Shown: positions 1 to 10,707 of the stretch, piece after piece
Layout of the letters: each line of letters begins with the position of its first letter
Position numbering within the stretch: position 1 is the stretch's first letter
Origin: Pochonia chlamydosporia 170
Lineage: Eukaryota > Ascomycota > Sordariomycetes > Hypocreales > Clavicipitaceae
Direction: 5' to 3'
DNA: 64,000 nucleotides
Assembly (NCBI RefSeq): GCF_001653235.2
Contig: NC_035791.1
Coordinates: 248,001-312,000, forward strand
Translations under genes and position numbers: made by a program
The notes under the pieces: generated by a model
What the model saw: only the letters and a program-made list of their open reading frames with translations
Databases searched by the model: none
What the model was told of the DNA's origin: nothing

Positions 1-204
1 GACGCCCTGCGTATTTACATTGGCAAACTCAATTATTTGATTCAATCATTCGAGATCTTCTTGTTAACCTGCTCTCGCTGTCGTCAAGAGTACTACACCG
101 AAGCGTTCAAGTTCGCTCTCAACTACCTGGACTACCATTTGATGGGAGTTATGGGTAACCCGAATAACCGATATGGTTGGAAACTAGCAAGTGCCATTTG
201 TTGA
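1..204 (+). CDS. possible 3' fragment of an unrecognised gene
   Basis: Frame 1 is open from the left edge to a TGA at 202-204, giving 67 codons with ordinary-looking composition (aromatic and charged residues, a CSRC motif, YYTEAFKFALNYLDY). It has no start inside the window, so if real it is the tail of a gene entering from the left. A possible donor (GTAACC) near 153 could end the exon earlier. I do not recognise a family and chance openness over this length is quite possible. Confidence 0.22.
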   Translation, partial: DALRIYIGKLNYLIQSFEIFLLTCSRCRQEYYTEAFKFALNYLDYHLMGVMGNPNNRYGWKLASAIC

Positions 205-1262
205 CTCTTAGGGATGCCCCTCTAGCGAAAACCAAGTAGTGCGTCTGAGTTTTGTGCCCCAATAATCTAACATTAAGTGGCATTATTAGAGTCATAGAAC
301 TGGACATAAAACGGGTCTTAGTACTCCGTAGTGTCTTAGATATCTGATGTAAAGATTGCAAGCCTCTTCTACACCCCGTAAAGGACTAACCTGACCGAGT
401 TCGTGGCTACAGATGGCACCTCGCCCTGTGGCATTTGAGGATACCACGCCCGAGCGGCCTCCTGCTCTAACAGATGGATTTGCCGCTAGTGTCCAGTCAC
501 ACGCACTCACATATGAGAGTTTCTATAGGCTAGATCAGAACAAAGTGGTTAAGTAATTAGCCGAGATTCCATCGTATGGACAGTTTGTAGATACTGTAAC
601 CACGAGAGATCTTTCACATAAAGTGTCGTAGTGGGCCAAAGAGGGAGAAGCAGCCCGCAACTCGACGGGTACAAAGCCCGACCACGAAGGGGCCCAGGTC
701 TACGAAGCACTGGATACACTTTAACAAAAGACACATGGCAAGTGATGGGGTATTACGCGTTTGTTGTCGCTTTGACGCACGTTACGGTCTGGCTCACAGC
801 GAGGCGTTGTGTTGCAGTTTGGTGGAATTTACTCACCACGCCAACACAGGTGGGAGCCTTCTTCAAGCTTCTTGTCATCCGCGCGATTCGATGTACAACG
901 AACTAATACCAAGTTCGGCATGAACAACGCTTTTGGCCTCGTTTAGTGAGTGCCCTTGCATTTGTTACCCTTCCGGTTTGTAGGCATGAGTATCGTATGT
1001 TACGTGAAGATGTCTCGACCAGCTTTAAACTACTTAATGTTTGGCAACGATCATAGAGTCGAGATCCTCAACCTGCAGTTCAATGCAAAAGAAGTGTATT
1101 TTTGGGATATTGCAATCCTTTTCCTCAATTCTAGACTGCCATCTCCGAGAGACATTGTTGTCTCGTAGATAGCTCTAAGGCGGATGCATTTGGCTCAAAA
1201 TAAAGACGAGATACTCTACTCCGTGCATTATGATGTGGGTAGAAACCGTCAATAAGTTTAGC
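205..1262. other. intergenic, no supported gene
   Basis: Only short overlapping frames occur on both strands, none with recognisable protein sequence or consistent splice sites. The right end is presumably the 3' untranslated region of the P450 gene, which ends at 1263. Confidence 0.6.
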
Positions 1263-2895
1263 TTACACCTTCTCAGAGAGACGCCGCTGCCAACGCACAA
1301 TAGAGGGTTGAACCGGACGAGAGAACAAAGATGTATAGTCCGTTGGCGGTATCCACGCCGTGCCATCCATGGTAGAGAATTTGAAGATTCTAATGAGGGT
1401 AGAAATTATGGTGCATAAGTTTACATATGCAAACTTCTCTCCGATACAACGATGTCGGCCAGCACCGAAAGGCAAATACGGACTTCGTGTTCCTTTGGAG
1501 ACTGCACCATAACCGTAATCTACAATGTCATCAGCCTCTTCGACGCGGGAGTCCCATCGATGGGGATCCCATTCGAGAGCATTGGGAAAATATTTTTCAG
1601 TCAAATGCGTTACCGCGGGCGATGCCAGCAGAACTTTGTCGGGTGTAATGACATAGTTGTGACCAGGAACAGGGATGGGCGTCTTTACCTTGCGTAACAG
1701 GGAGTGAATAGAAGAATGAACACGCAAGGTTTCCTTGATGACATTGTGTAACAATGGTAGCTTGTCAATATCAGTATATTCAAGGGGCCGCAGGATCCCA
1801 TCCTTACCCAGGTTCTTTACCTGTTCATTGTAGAGCTCCTCTGCAATGTCAGGGCGTGATGCGAGACGAAGTAGAATCCATGCGCCAGACGATGACGAGG
1901 AGTGCTGGCCAGCCATGAGCAATGTAATCATGAGGTGTGCGATTTCTTTGTCTGGTATGGGCAGTCCAGTCTTGTACTTGCATGACATCAAGTTCCAAAT
2001 CATGTCAGTATGCTCCTCGCAGGGTTTGCCGCTACGCGCTCTTCGCTTCTCAATTATGTCGAGGTAGATCGATCGCATTGTGGCATGCGCAACATCGCGC
2101 TTGCGGTTTTGTGGTAGTGGCGCCCAAGGTAGGAGAAAGTTTATGGGTCTAAAACCCAAATCAAGATCATGATATAGTGCAGCAAACTCGTTGGTAAGCT
2201 TTTTGCGGACTTCTTCTCCTTGTAATGCGTGTCCAGCAGTGAAGATGGTGATTTGGGCCATCATCGTGGCTACATCGACCACACCAGAATTGCCCTTGAA
2301 AGCAGGTGAAGACTTGACATAGTCTATGACCTCTTTCTCAATTATCTGTACGTGCGACTCGAGTGCTTGTTGAGTAAGTCCAAATTTGATGAATTTCTTT
2401 TGTTCTATCAACTTCGAATTGGGACAATCGTAGCACACGTCGCTTCCAAATACCGGTGTGGTGAGTGGGCTATAGATTTCTTCGGCATTCAGATCTTGGT
2501 GTTTGCCGTTGAGGATGAAGTCATTGCCGTCCGTTCCAAGATATACCGTTATCCGTTTACCCAGTAGTATAAAGGTAAATATGTCGCCATACTAGAGAAT
2601 CAAGTAAACATTAGCTAGTAGCTCTTAGGAGACAGAAGCGTTTTGAGCACGATACCTTTTCCTGGCATCGTTTAAAAAAGTTGCACGGGTCTCTTCCGTA
2701 AGATATGGCGTTCCCGATAATAGGAAGCCAATGGAAAACAACAGGAGGTTCTGTCTTGCTGCGTGGGACCTGCTGGACAAGGACGTTTGTCAAAATTGAT
2801 GCAAGCATGGCACCAACAATGCAACCAATACCTCTTAGAGCGAGATCAAAGCTCAACAAGCGACCTTGTGGCTCAAATTCCAAAGGAAAGAGCAT
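1263..2895 (-). CDS. CYP51-type cytochrome P450 (sterol 14-alpha-demethylase family)
   Basis: Two exons, complement(1263..2591, 2656..2895), encode 522 aa, the usual CYP51 length. The 64 bp intron has a GTATCG donor and a CTAG acceptor and joins QEK to [19 protein letters not shown] in phase 0. Seen directly: an N-terminal hydrophobic anchor (about aa 15-40), the CYP51 substrate-recognition stretch [19 protein letters not shown], the I-helix motif [10 protein letters not shown] (about aa 307), the K-helix ETLR (about 367) and the heme loop [10 protein letters not shown] with the proximal Cys near 462. The family removes the 14-alpha methyl group of lanosterol or eburicol in ergosterol synthesis at the ER and is the target of azoles. 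Many ascomycetes carry two or three copies, so this may be a paralogue. The next gene, in tandem on the same strand, is an enoyl-reductase-like oxidoreductase. Family assignment is firm; which paralogue it is cannot be decided here. Confidence 0.93.
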
Positions 2896-3749
2896 ATTGA
2901 CTGTAAAAGTAGGTCGAATGTTATGTAAATCTCTACTTGCCAGTCTTGAGAAGAAAAGAATTTCGTTGATAAGTTACTGCGGTATTCGCAACAGAGGTAA
3001 GACTCGAATGGAAGAAGTGACAATAATGCTAGAACGCAAAAGAGTGCAAATACATGGCTTTATAAATTATACTTTTATCTTTTTATGTTATTGTCTTTTG
3101 CTCCCTTTATAACTTGTGCAATTAAACGATATCCTACTTGTAACTTTGTGTATATGTGATGCTCGCGTTGTTAACCTAGACACAAAACTCGTATCCGTAT
3201 TCGCTATCTCTGTATGCTTAACGTAAACGTATTCGCCTCTAGCATTGCGCCAAGATACAGTGGATACGGCCTGGTGGTTCATGACCTGATATCCTTTCCA
3301 TAACATAATACGTCCAGTTGCCCAAAATCTCACCTACGCCAAGTGTGCACGGAACTAGAACAAAGCAATTTTCTCATTAAACGAGAAGATTATTGCCCTG
3401 GAGGGTAGACAACTTATGCACTATTTCGCCACGTATTTAGACGCCTTGCATTGCCGTGGTTGGTGATCGCGGCGTGAGCATAAGTAAGACTGGTTTCTCT
3501 TGCACGGGAAGAAGGCCCCACGGACGAGAATAATGCTGCTGTGACAACAGAAGCAGAAGGATTAACTCAACGGTCTGTAACAATTTGGTGGTGAAGTTGA
3601 GAGATGAAGTGCATTTTTGGTCATGGCCACAAGCCCACCGGTGTGGTTAAGTTAGTGTGTGCAGTCTAGACAATGACATTGCTCTTTCAAAGTATAATTT
3701 TATCACGTTGCTGTTGCTACTTTACGAATTTGAATTGCCAGTTATCAAA
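2896..3749. other. intergenic between the P450 and the reductase
   Basis: About 0.85 kb holding the CYP51 promoter and the reductase 3' end. Pyrimidine/A-rich stretches (around 3040-3115) lie upstream of the P450 start. No further gene was recognised. Confidence 0.55.
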
Positions 3750-5068
3750 CTATTCAATAGTGTAAACCAGTTTCTCAGCACTGATTGGTCTCATGTAGTC
3801 TTCAGTTCTGCCAAAACCCTTCCGGTCAATTACTAGGCCGGTTAACAACGCAAAGCCGTCGGGAACAATTCGCTCCAATCCACCAGGCATCCTTCGAATC
3901 GGGTTCGGATGCAACTTAACGTCATTCTCCTTTGCGCCAGAATTAAGGAAATCAAAGAACTTTGCAGCAAACTCTCGAGCCTCGGGCTTTGCGGGGAAGA
4001 AAACGCCTGCACCTCAGATTTTAGCATGAGCAACCCGAAACGTAACCTAGTCTTCTGGGAATGCTTACCATGTCCGTAGCCTATTCCGACACCTAATCCC
4101 TCCCAAACAGCACCGTAAATTGGTTGAATAGCAAGATTTGCAGTATCAAAGCCTCCACCGCGTGCGCTGCGGAAGACATGATATTTGCCCTGGGGGTTTA
4201 GTGTACTGTGAACCTTTGCGACGGTGTCACGTTCTGATATCGTGTCAAGGGCAAAGTGAACACCGTTATCGCCAGTGGCGCGTCTGACTTGTTCAGGCCA
4301 GTCTTGTTCGCGATAATCGACCAGATAGTCATACTTGTATGGCGCCCCTCGGAGGAATTCATGCTTTGAGGAACTTGCAACTCCAATAAGTCGTATGCTG
4401 CGACCTGAAGCTTCACCAACTCTATGCACAAGCTGAGCAGCCAACTGCCCGAGAGATGTCGAAGATCCGTAGACTAGGACATTGATTGGGTCGTCAGATG
4501 GAACAATTTGGCCAGCAGAGAAAGGACCGGGGAGCCCGAATCGGTCGAATATCCCCTGCGCCGCTGTTAGGCCACACATGCTGATAGTTGCCGCTTCCTC
4601 AAATGACAGGCCCTCCGGGATTGTCCAGAGCAAGTCATAAGGGGCCGTGGCATATTCCGCAAAGGCGCCGGGGCGGTCATTAGCTGAACTGGCTATAACC
4701 CGCGTTAGTCTCCAAGTAGCTTAAAACATTGAACTCCTGTGGTCTGGTCGTCCCTGAAAAGTCTGGTCTGGTATGGTAGGGGCAGACAAACCTCCTTGAA
4801 GGAAGCCCGCAACTCGAGTCCCATTCTGCACTCGCCCGTCTGCAACACCACGCAACTCATCACTGGCACCAACAACGATTCCAGCAAAATCAGTTCCGAC
4901 AACTCGCTGTTGCTGTTCTGCAACGGGCTCCTGAACATACAACGCATCCACTGGGTTGAGGGCGACAGCATGCACGCGAATGAGCACCTCACCTGGACCA
5001 GGTGTTGGCGCCGGGATGTCGCGCACTTCCGTTGTTCGCGAAGATGGAGTGAGAATGAGGGCCTTCAT
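3750..5068 (-). CDS. medium-chain reductase, trans-acting enoyl reductase / ToxD type
   Basis: Three exons, complement(3750..4006, 4069..4683, 4792..5068), give 382 aa. Splicing restores GFLQGANDRPGAFAEYA at the first junction and GHGVFFPAKPEAREF at the second, both in frame. Seen: an N-terminal GroES-like fold (GPGEVLIRVHAVALNPVD, GTDFAGIV) and a Rossmann segment with VLVYGSSTSLGQLAAQLV; the structural and catalytic zinc ligands of alcohol dehydrogenases are missing, as in the zinc-free quinone/enoyl reductase branch. Known fungal relatives act as stand-alone enoyl reductases for polyketide synthases lacking an active ER, or as general NADPH oxidoreductases. It lies in tandem downstream-to-upstream with the CYP51 gene and divergent from the carboxylesterase. 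No polyketide synthase is visible in the window, so the trans-ER role is inference. Confidence 0.85.
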
Positions 5069-6597
5069 TGCGCACGCTGTGACTGCTGTGACTAGGCCGG
5101 GTAGGGTTGATGCTGTATTTGATATCTGGTATTATCGGTTGTGTTGCAGAATTTACACCCAGACTACTTATTGTACGGATCACCAGCCGTTTATATACTT
5201 TGTTTTGCGTTATCAACACGTTATGCCAGCTAGCTGAAATCGTAAGCCACTCAGTGTTCCTGTTCACACTATTGACATTTGTAATGCTGGAAGTGACGCA
5301 TGAGCAGCAAGTTGGTAGCAATGGCTGGCTGCCGCCAAAATTTTCAGGCTTAGAAATCCGGCATGCTTACTGTGGCTGGCCTCAGTTGCGGATGCGAGTT
5401 TGAGGACCAAAACGAGTCAAGTTAATCAATCCGGCTTATTAGCACCTTGTGGCTGAAGAACTGACTTGCGAGTGGGCAGTTGTCGTGAAGTTGACAAGGA
5501 GTCTTTCTCACCACCTGCATTGTGCCCGCTGGACATGACATGATATGCAAATGAGCCTCAGGTTCGGTCTGGTTCTGCTTTGAAATGCTTTCATGATCCT
5601 CAGGCTCATACCACGTTTCAAATGACCATGCCTTTGCTGTCAAAGTTTGATTGAACATTTCGGTCTTTGCAAAGGTACAAAATGCTGCTCCTCAACATAG
5701 CTAGCACGCGCCAGGTTGCCGGAAATATGGCATTTTACCATCGAGGCCGCGTCAATTGTAACGTGCAGCTCATGGCTAAACCAGTCTCAGGCTGATGGAC
5801 TCTTGATATCAAACCAGACATAATTCCCACTGGCCCTCAGCACTGTCCATTCCTTGTCTTTCATCTCCCTCAAGCCTCTTCTTCACCCAAGTTAAATTGA
5901 GAGGTGTCATACTGTTTGGAACATTGAAACCCTGGGCAGGCTGAGACCATCTATCTGGCTCACCCCTCCATCTCAGTCACCTTTTTACAAAAGTCAAGTT
6001 GATGAGGCAAGCTAGTGGGGATTCACACACCAAATCGCAGCCAAGTTTTATGCTCCTCTCACTACCCCCCCTTTATTAAAGGTTTCACAGAACTTTCAGT
6101 TTCTAGCGATAGTTGCTACCGTTACTATCATTGGCTTGAGAACCTATAGTTTATATACAAAACTCCCAGTAGCGCTGCCAGGACTTTTGCCTAGCGCTCG
6201 CATTTAGCCTCAACTGATTATTACCAGGGGACGGCAGACAGAAACCTTCCATGCCTCGACCTTGCGCCTATTATTATTTCACAGTGCTTCGCTTTGCTAG
6301 CCCAAGATATGAGCATGTAGCCGATGCGCCTACAATGCATCACGGATAGTGCCAAGGTATGGAAGCGAATAGGTGGTGAGCATCCTGTTGTACCATGTAG
6401 CTTCAATAAAAACTAAAGTGATGCAGAGTTAGTAGTACCTTGACCTCAGCCAGCAACGCTACAGGCACAGAAGTGTGCACGTCTTTGCTCACATGTACGA
6501 AATACGACATATTCGATCAGTCAATCAATGCAACGTCTCTTGCCTCGCCATTCACAAACAAATTTAGCAGAAACATCATCACGCAACATCATACACG
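5069..6597. promoter_or_regulatory. 1.5 kb divergent promoter region
   Basis: Lies between the start of the reductase (minus) and the start of the carboxylesterase (plus), so it must hold both promoters. Short open frames occur but none has a recognisable product. No specific operator could be assigned. Confidence 0.5.
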
Positions 6598-8481
6598 ATG
6601 AAGTTCAATTCTCAACGCCTTCATGTTTGTATTTTACTTTTTGGTACCGCCTTGGACCAAGCTGCTGGAAGCCAGGATCAGAGTCCAACCGTCAGAATTG
6701 GGGCTGGCTACGTGATCGGCAGCGCCTGTCCAGACTCGCCCGCCGACTTATTCCAGAGAATTCCATATGCTCAGCCGCCCGTAAAGCAGCTTAGGTTCTT
6801 GCCTCCCGTTGCATTTAATGGTACTTATAGCCGCGGCGTTTTCCAAGCTACAAAAGCTCCCGCTCCGTGCATCCAATTCGGCCCGTATAGCACACGCGTC
6901 CCACCATCAGAGGACTGGTAAGTAGAAATGCATTTAAAGCATAAGTGACGAGATCCTGACTTGGCCCGAACTGGGTCCATACAGCCTGACGTTAAATGTT
7001 TACGTTCCCAGTCGTTCTCACCGTAAGAATAAAAGGTTGCCTGTAAAAGTATGGATGTTTGGAGGCGGCAATGTGGTAGGTGATATCGGAAATCCTCTTT
7101 ACGACGCGTGCAACCTCGCAACGGACGCCATAATCGTGGCTTTCAATTATAGATTGGGTCCTTTAGGATTTCTTGGTCTGGTTGACGCTGGGATCAAAGG
7201 CAATATGGCACTGCACGATTCCCTTTTGGCATTGCAATGGGTAAAGGAAAATATCGCTGCGTTTGGCGGGGATGCTAACAAAGTAATGATGTTTGGACAA
7301 AGCGCCGGGGCTGATAATGTCTTCACCGTATCTGCCCTCCCGCAAGCAGAAAAGCTTTTGTCCGGAGTGGTCTTGGAGTCTGGTGGAGGAATTGATCTGA
7401 TTCCGCCCACCATTGCGTCGTACAGTGGCTCAAGCTACGCTCAGACACTTGGCTGCGGTATATCCGATGTGAGTACGGCGTACCATAGGCCTTTGTGCGA
7501 GAAATTTGTTCTTTTATTCTGTTAACCGTTCATCCGTAGCTGGCTTGCCTACAGTCTAAATCGACGGCAGACCTTGTGGACGCATATCAAAGAACACCAG
7601 CTCTATTGGCCAACAGCAAGCTTACCCTGATATTTGGCGTGAATATGCCCAACACAACCAGTCTTAGTTCTCCGATTATAGACGGTGATTTGATCAAACA
7701 GCAGCCTTTAAAGTCTGGCTCTCGAGTCCCGATTCTTGTGGGAACCAGTGAGTATTACTGTTGATAAATCTGTCACGGGATCGTCAAAATGACTTGCCTA
7801 GCGGAAAGCGAGAATACTCTTTTCGTAATACCATTCTACAAGAGTAGCAATGCGCCTATTACAGAACACAACTACTCGCAGTTTTTGGACTTGTGGGGTC
7901 CGTTTTCCTCCTCAATACGAACAAAGTACCCGTTATCCAGATTTAACACGACGGGCTCTACATCCGTCGCCGTAATTCGTGCTGTGACGCATGTGACTAC
8001 GACAATTAGTTACACGTGCCAGTCATTCAAAACGCTTAGAGCAGCCACTCTACGAAACGTCCCAGCATTTGCCTACAGATTCAACGAGGCACCCTCTTGC
8101 CCGTGGTTGGTGATGGACAGTGAACCTTTTCCGCCCCGCCAGGACCGACATTTATACGGATCCGCGCACTCATCGGAACTGCCCTACGTCTTTGCCAATG
8201 TGGAAAATCTCCCCGCGGATAGAGGAAACTGCAGTTTGTCTGGCCGTGAAAAGAAACTTAGCCAGACACTCGTACAGGCTTGGACGAGCATGGGCACAAG
8301 AGGTAGTCCAAGCAGTTGGCGGCAGCCGTGGCCAAAGTTCAATCCGTGTGAGCCTCAAGGAGTGTATATTCAAGGGTCGACGCAGAAGACCGACTTGGAC
8401 TTTAGTGACTGTGTCTTTTGGGAGGAATTATGGGAGCGTCTTGGCGGGGTGAAGGTTCCCGAGTCAAATTGCAATGTGTAG
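6598..8481 (+). CDS. secreted type-B carboxylesterase/lipase
   Basis: Four exons, 6598..6917, 6985..7468, 7540..7747 and 7802..8481, give 563 aa, normal for the COesterase family. Each junction keeps frame and restores family motifs (SEDCLTLNVYVP; GISDLACLQS; VGTTESENTLF). A signal peptide of about 25 residues begins the protein. Seen: the oxyanion loop as FGGGN where HGGG is usual, NYRLGPLGFL, the nucleophile elbow GQSAG with Ser near 213 (GESAG is more common), and the HSSELPYVF block carrying the likely catalytic His near 460. The family hydrolyses carboxylic esters outside the cell or in the secretory pathway; the substrate cannot be read. It could belong to a metabolite pathway with its neighbours or be an independent hydrolase. 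Confidence 0.9.
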
Positions 8482-9323
8482 CGTGAAGTATTAGCAGATG
8501 GCCTAGTAGCTAGTCAAATATGGCTATGCCCTGTGGAGTTAATAAACCCTGCTTGTCCATCGTTTTGCTTGCAACCCGTTCAGTCGGTACAGAGAGTGAA
8601 TATCTTTCAGCCGAGATTCTACATATGCAGTTTGGAATGCGTTTCAATTAACACACCAGACTACTTGGCCATGGTGTAAGTATCAACTTGCCCAAAATGA
8701 ACTGGCATCAATGGATGCAAAGCTCACAAGCACTTTCCCAGACCTAAGCGCTGTTGGAACCGGTTTCGTTGCTGTCCGCTATAACTGAGATGAACTTATA
8801 GAGAACACTTGCTAACCTAGGATGCACCGGTGGGCGCTTTTACTAGTTTCCAGAGACTCCATGTCTCGAATATCAAGCTTTGAGTTGTCGTAATTTGGGG
8901 CTATGTTGACCACATACACCACCAAACGTTGCCAGAATGTGGGGATTTGTTGCAATGCAGCTTGTTGGAGCCAACTGTCTTGTTGGGATGCTGCGAAGCC
9001 TTGCGCCTTGAGCGAGAATGCGGAATTTGAAGAAGAGAAGATGGTCAGTCTGTCCCTTGCTGACAGGTATATCGGAAATTGGGTTTACCCGAACATGTTG
9101 TCAAAAGGCGTTTCAAACGCTGACGCTTACGCGAATCAGTGAGTCATTTGAACAACTCTGCACTTTGGTATGGCGATCAAACCACCACCTTAGTGCGTAT
9201 TTTTATGCCATGTAGATGCCTAGAACCCTGTCTATCTATGTATCTACAGACGGCCTTCTGCGGCAATCGGATTGCACATTAATTGTGTGTATGCCTGTTC
9301 GTGTCTCTCAAAAACAGGAGACG
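8482..9323. other. intergenic before the DUF3626 gene
   Basis: Contains the esterase 3' region and the promoter of the next gene. Open frames at 8903-9142 and 9018-9215 have no recognisable product. In-frame ATGs at 9216 and 9291 precede the start chosen for the next gene and would add 25-36 residues without family similarity. Confidence 0.5.
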
Positions 9324-10421
9324 ATGGACGTGTTCGATGCCAACAATGACGAAGATGTTGTTGCTCTGTTGCCTTGCCAGGAGGCTGCCCTTGCCAGCAT
9401 CAAGCGCCAGGCAAACGCTCTTGAACCAGACGCAACGGAGACTATTGCTCAAATAATGCGCATGTCCAACATCGAGTCCTCCAAGCTGCATACAGCAAAA
9501 GAAGCAATTCGTAAACATGCCCGTATTGCTTTGCATTTCCACCCAGACCGACCCGCCGGCGAAGGCACCGTGGCAACATCACTCCTCCACGATGGTGTCT
9601 ATCGCAATCAATTTGAGACGGGAATATCCAATGGACTTGTTGCTGCATTCCGAGGAAGCCTCCGCGACAACTGGGAAAATAATCTCTTTGAGAATGCATA
9701 TGGCGACCACGCTGTCAGTTTGTGCCATCGGCCCAAATATGGAGCGTTGGACTTGACCAACTTTGAGGACGGGCCTGCGGCACGATTTGGATCTTGCTAC
9801 TTTCTTCTCAAACCAGCCGTTGCAACAAGGTCCACATTCACATTTGGAGGTTCGCAGGCAGCCCCCAAGTATCGAGCAACAGCAGACCAGTTCGAGCCCA
9901 TCCTTGCGGCTCTGCTCGAAGAAACATTTACGAGGGACTTCATGCTCGGCATATCTGGCATCCGTCCGGCCCAAGCTGTGCAGCATTTATGCCAGCTTCC
10001 AAAGTTTAAAGACGATGGCCCGAGGACACTAAGCCGCAACCTTGACCATATGATCGAAGCTCAAATTCACGGGGACGTTCTTCTTGGCCGTGATGTTGAC
10101 ACATTAGTTATAGATGGGGCTTTTAGGGGCACAGCGATTGGACATTGTCTAGAACAAATTGGGCATCAATACCGTTTCCCGGTCCGGTACCGTCAGAGTT
10201 TCCAGTTAGATGTGAGGGATGTGCCGTTAGACTTCAGAGGGCCATCAATGCCTTTGCTTGCCAAGCGCATTAGTCAGAACAGCATTGTAACCACGGCCAC
10301 ACTTGGAGAAGGCGCACAAGATCTGAGAAAACATCCAGAGGCGTGGACAGATCGGGGTACATATGCTGAGGTTCTCCAAGAGTTCAAGCTTCTTTGGCAC
10401 ATTCTGGTGCGATACGGTTGA
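9324..10421 (+). CDS. DUF3626 family protein
   Basis: A single uninterrupted exon of 365 codons from the ATG at 9324, chosen because family-like sequence begins soon after it. It shows the block pattern I associate with DUF3626: IALHFHPDRP, DGVYRNQFETGISNG, CHRPKYGALDL, RFGSCYFLLKP, TFTFGGSQ, then a C-terminal half with DVDTLVIDGAFRGTAIG. The family is mainly known from bacteria and its function is not established; I see no signal peptide or membrane segment, so a cytosolic protein is likely. It has no intron although its neighbours do, which together with the bacterial family range suggests possible horizontal transfer, but that is inference. Confidence is high that this is a real gene and moderate for the family name. 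Confidence 0.8.
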   Translation: MDVFDANNDEDVVALLPCQEAALASIKRQANALEPDATETIAQIMRMSNIESSKLHTAKEAIRKHARIALHFHPDRPAGEGTVATSLLHDGVYRNQFETGISNGLVAAFRGSLRDNWENNLFENAYGDHAVSLCHRPKYGALDLTNFEDGPAARFGSCYFLLKPAVATRSTFTFGGSQAAPKYRATADQFEPILAALLEETFTRDFMLGISGIRPAQAVQHLCQLPKFKDDGPRTLSRNLDHMIEAQIHGDVLLGRDVDTLVIDGAFRGTAIGHCLEQIGHQYRFPVRYRQSFQLDVRDVPLDFRGPSMPLLAKRISQNSIVTTATLGEGAQDLRKHPEAWTDRGTYAEVLQEFKLLWHILVRYG

Positions 10422-10707
10422 AGGAGAAAACACCCCAGTGCGTACGGTAGAGCGTGGGTGTTTTGACTAGATATGGGAAGAACGTCAATGGATACGGATA
10501 GCTATTGTTTTACTAAGACGTTCATATTATCTTTCAGCTCAGTTGGTATTTTTGGTTACTCCTAAGACAGATGGATGTGGATTTGGATGTGGACGATGCG
10601 TCTATAGAGCTTGAGGCTGCGATGTTTGCTTTGTGACAAGAAAGGTCAACCTCGCAATAATGCAGTGAGTTGGTCATGAAAGAAACTCGGTTTAGATTTC
10701 GGACATG

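Noticed and set aside
8903..9215. Cys-containing frame before the DUF3626 gene
   Set aside because: No signal peptide, no family, and no splice junction that extends the DUF3626 protein in frame.
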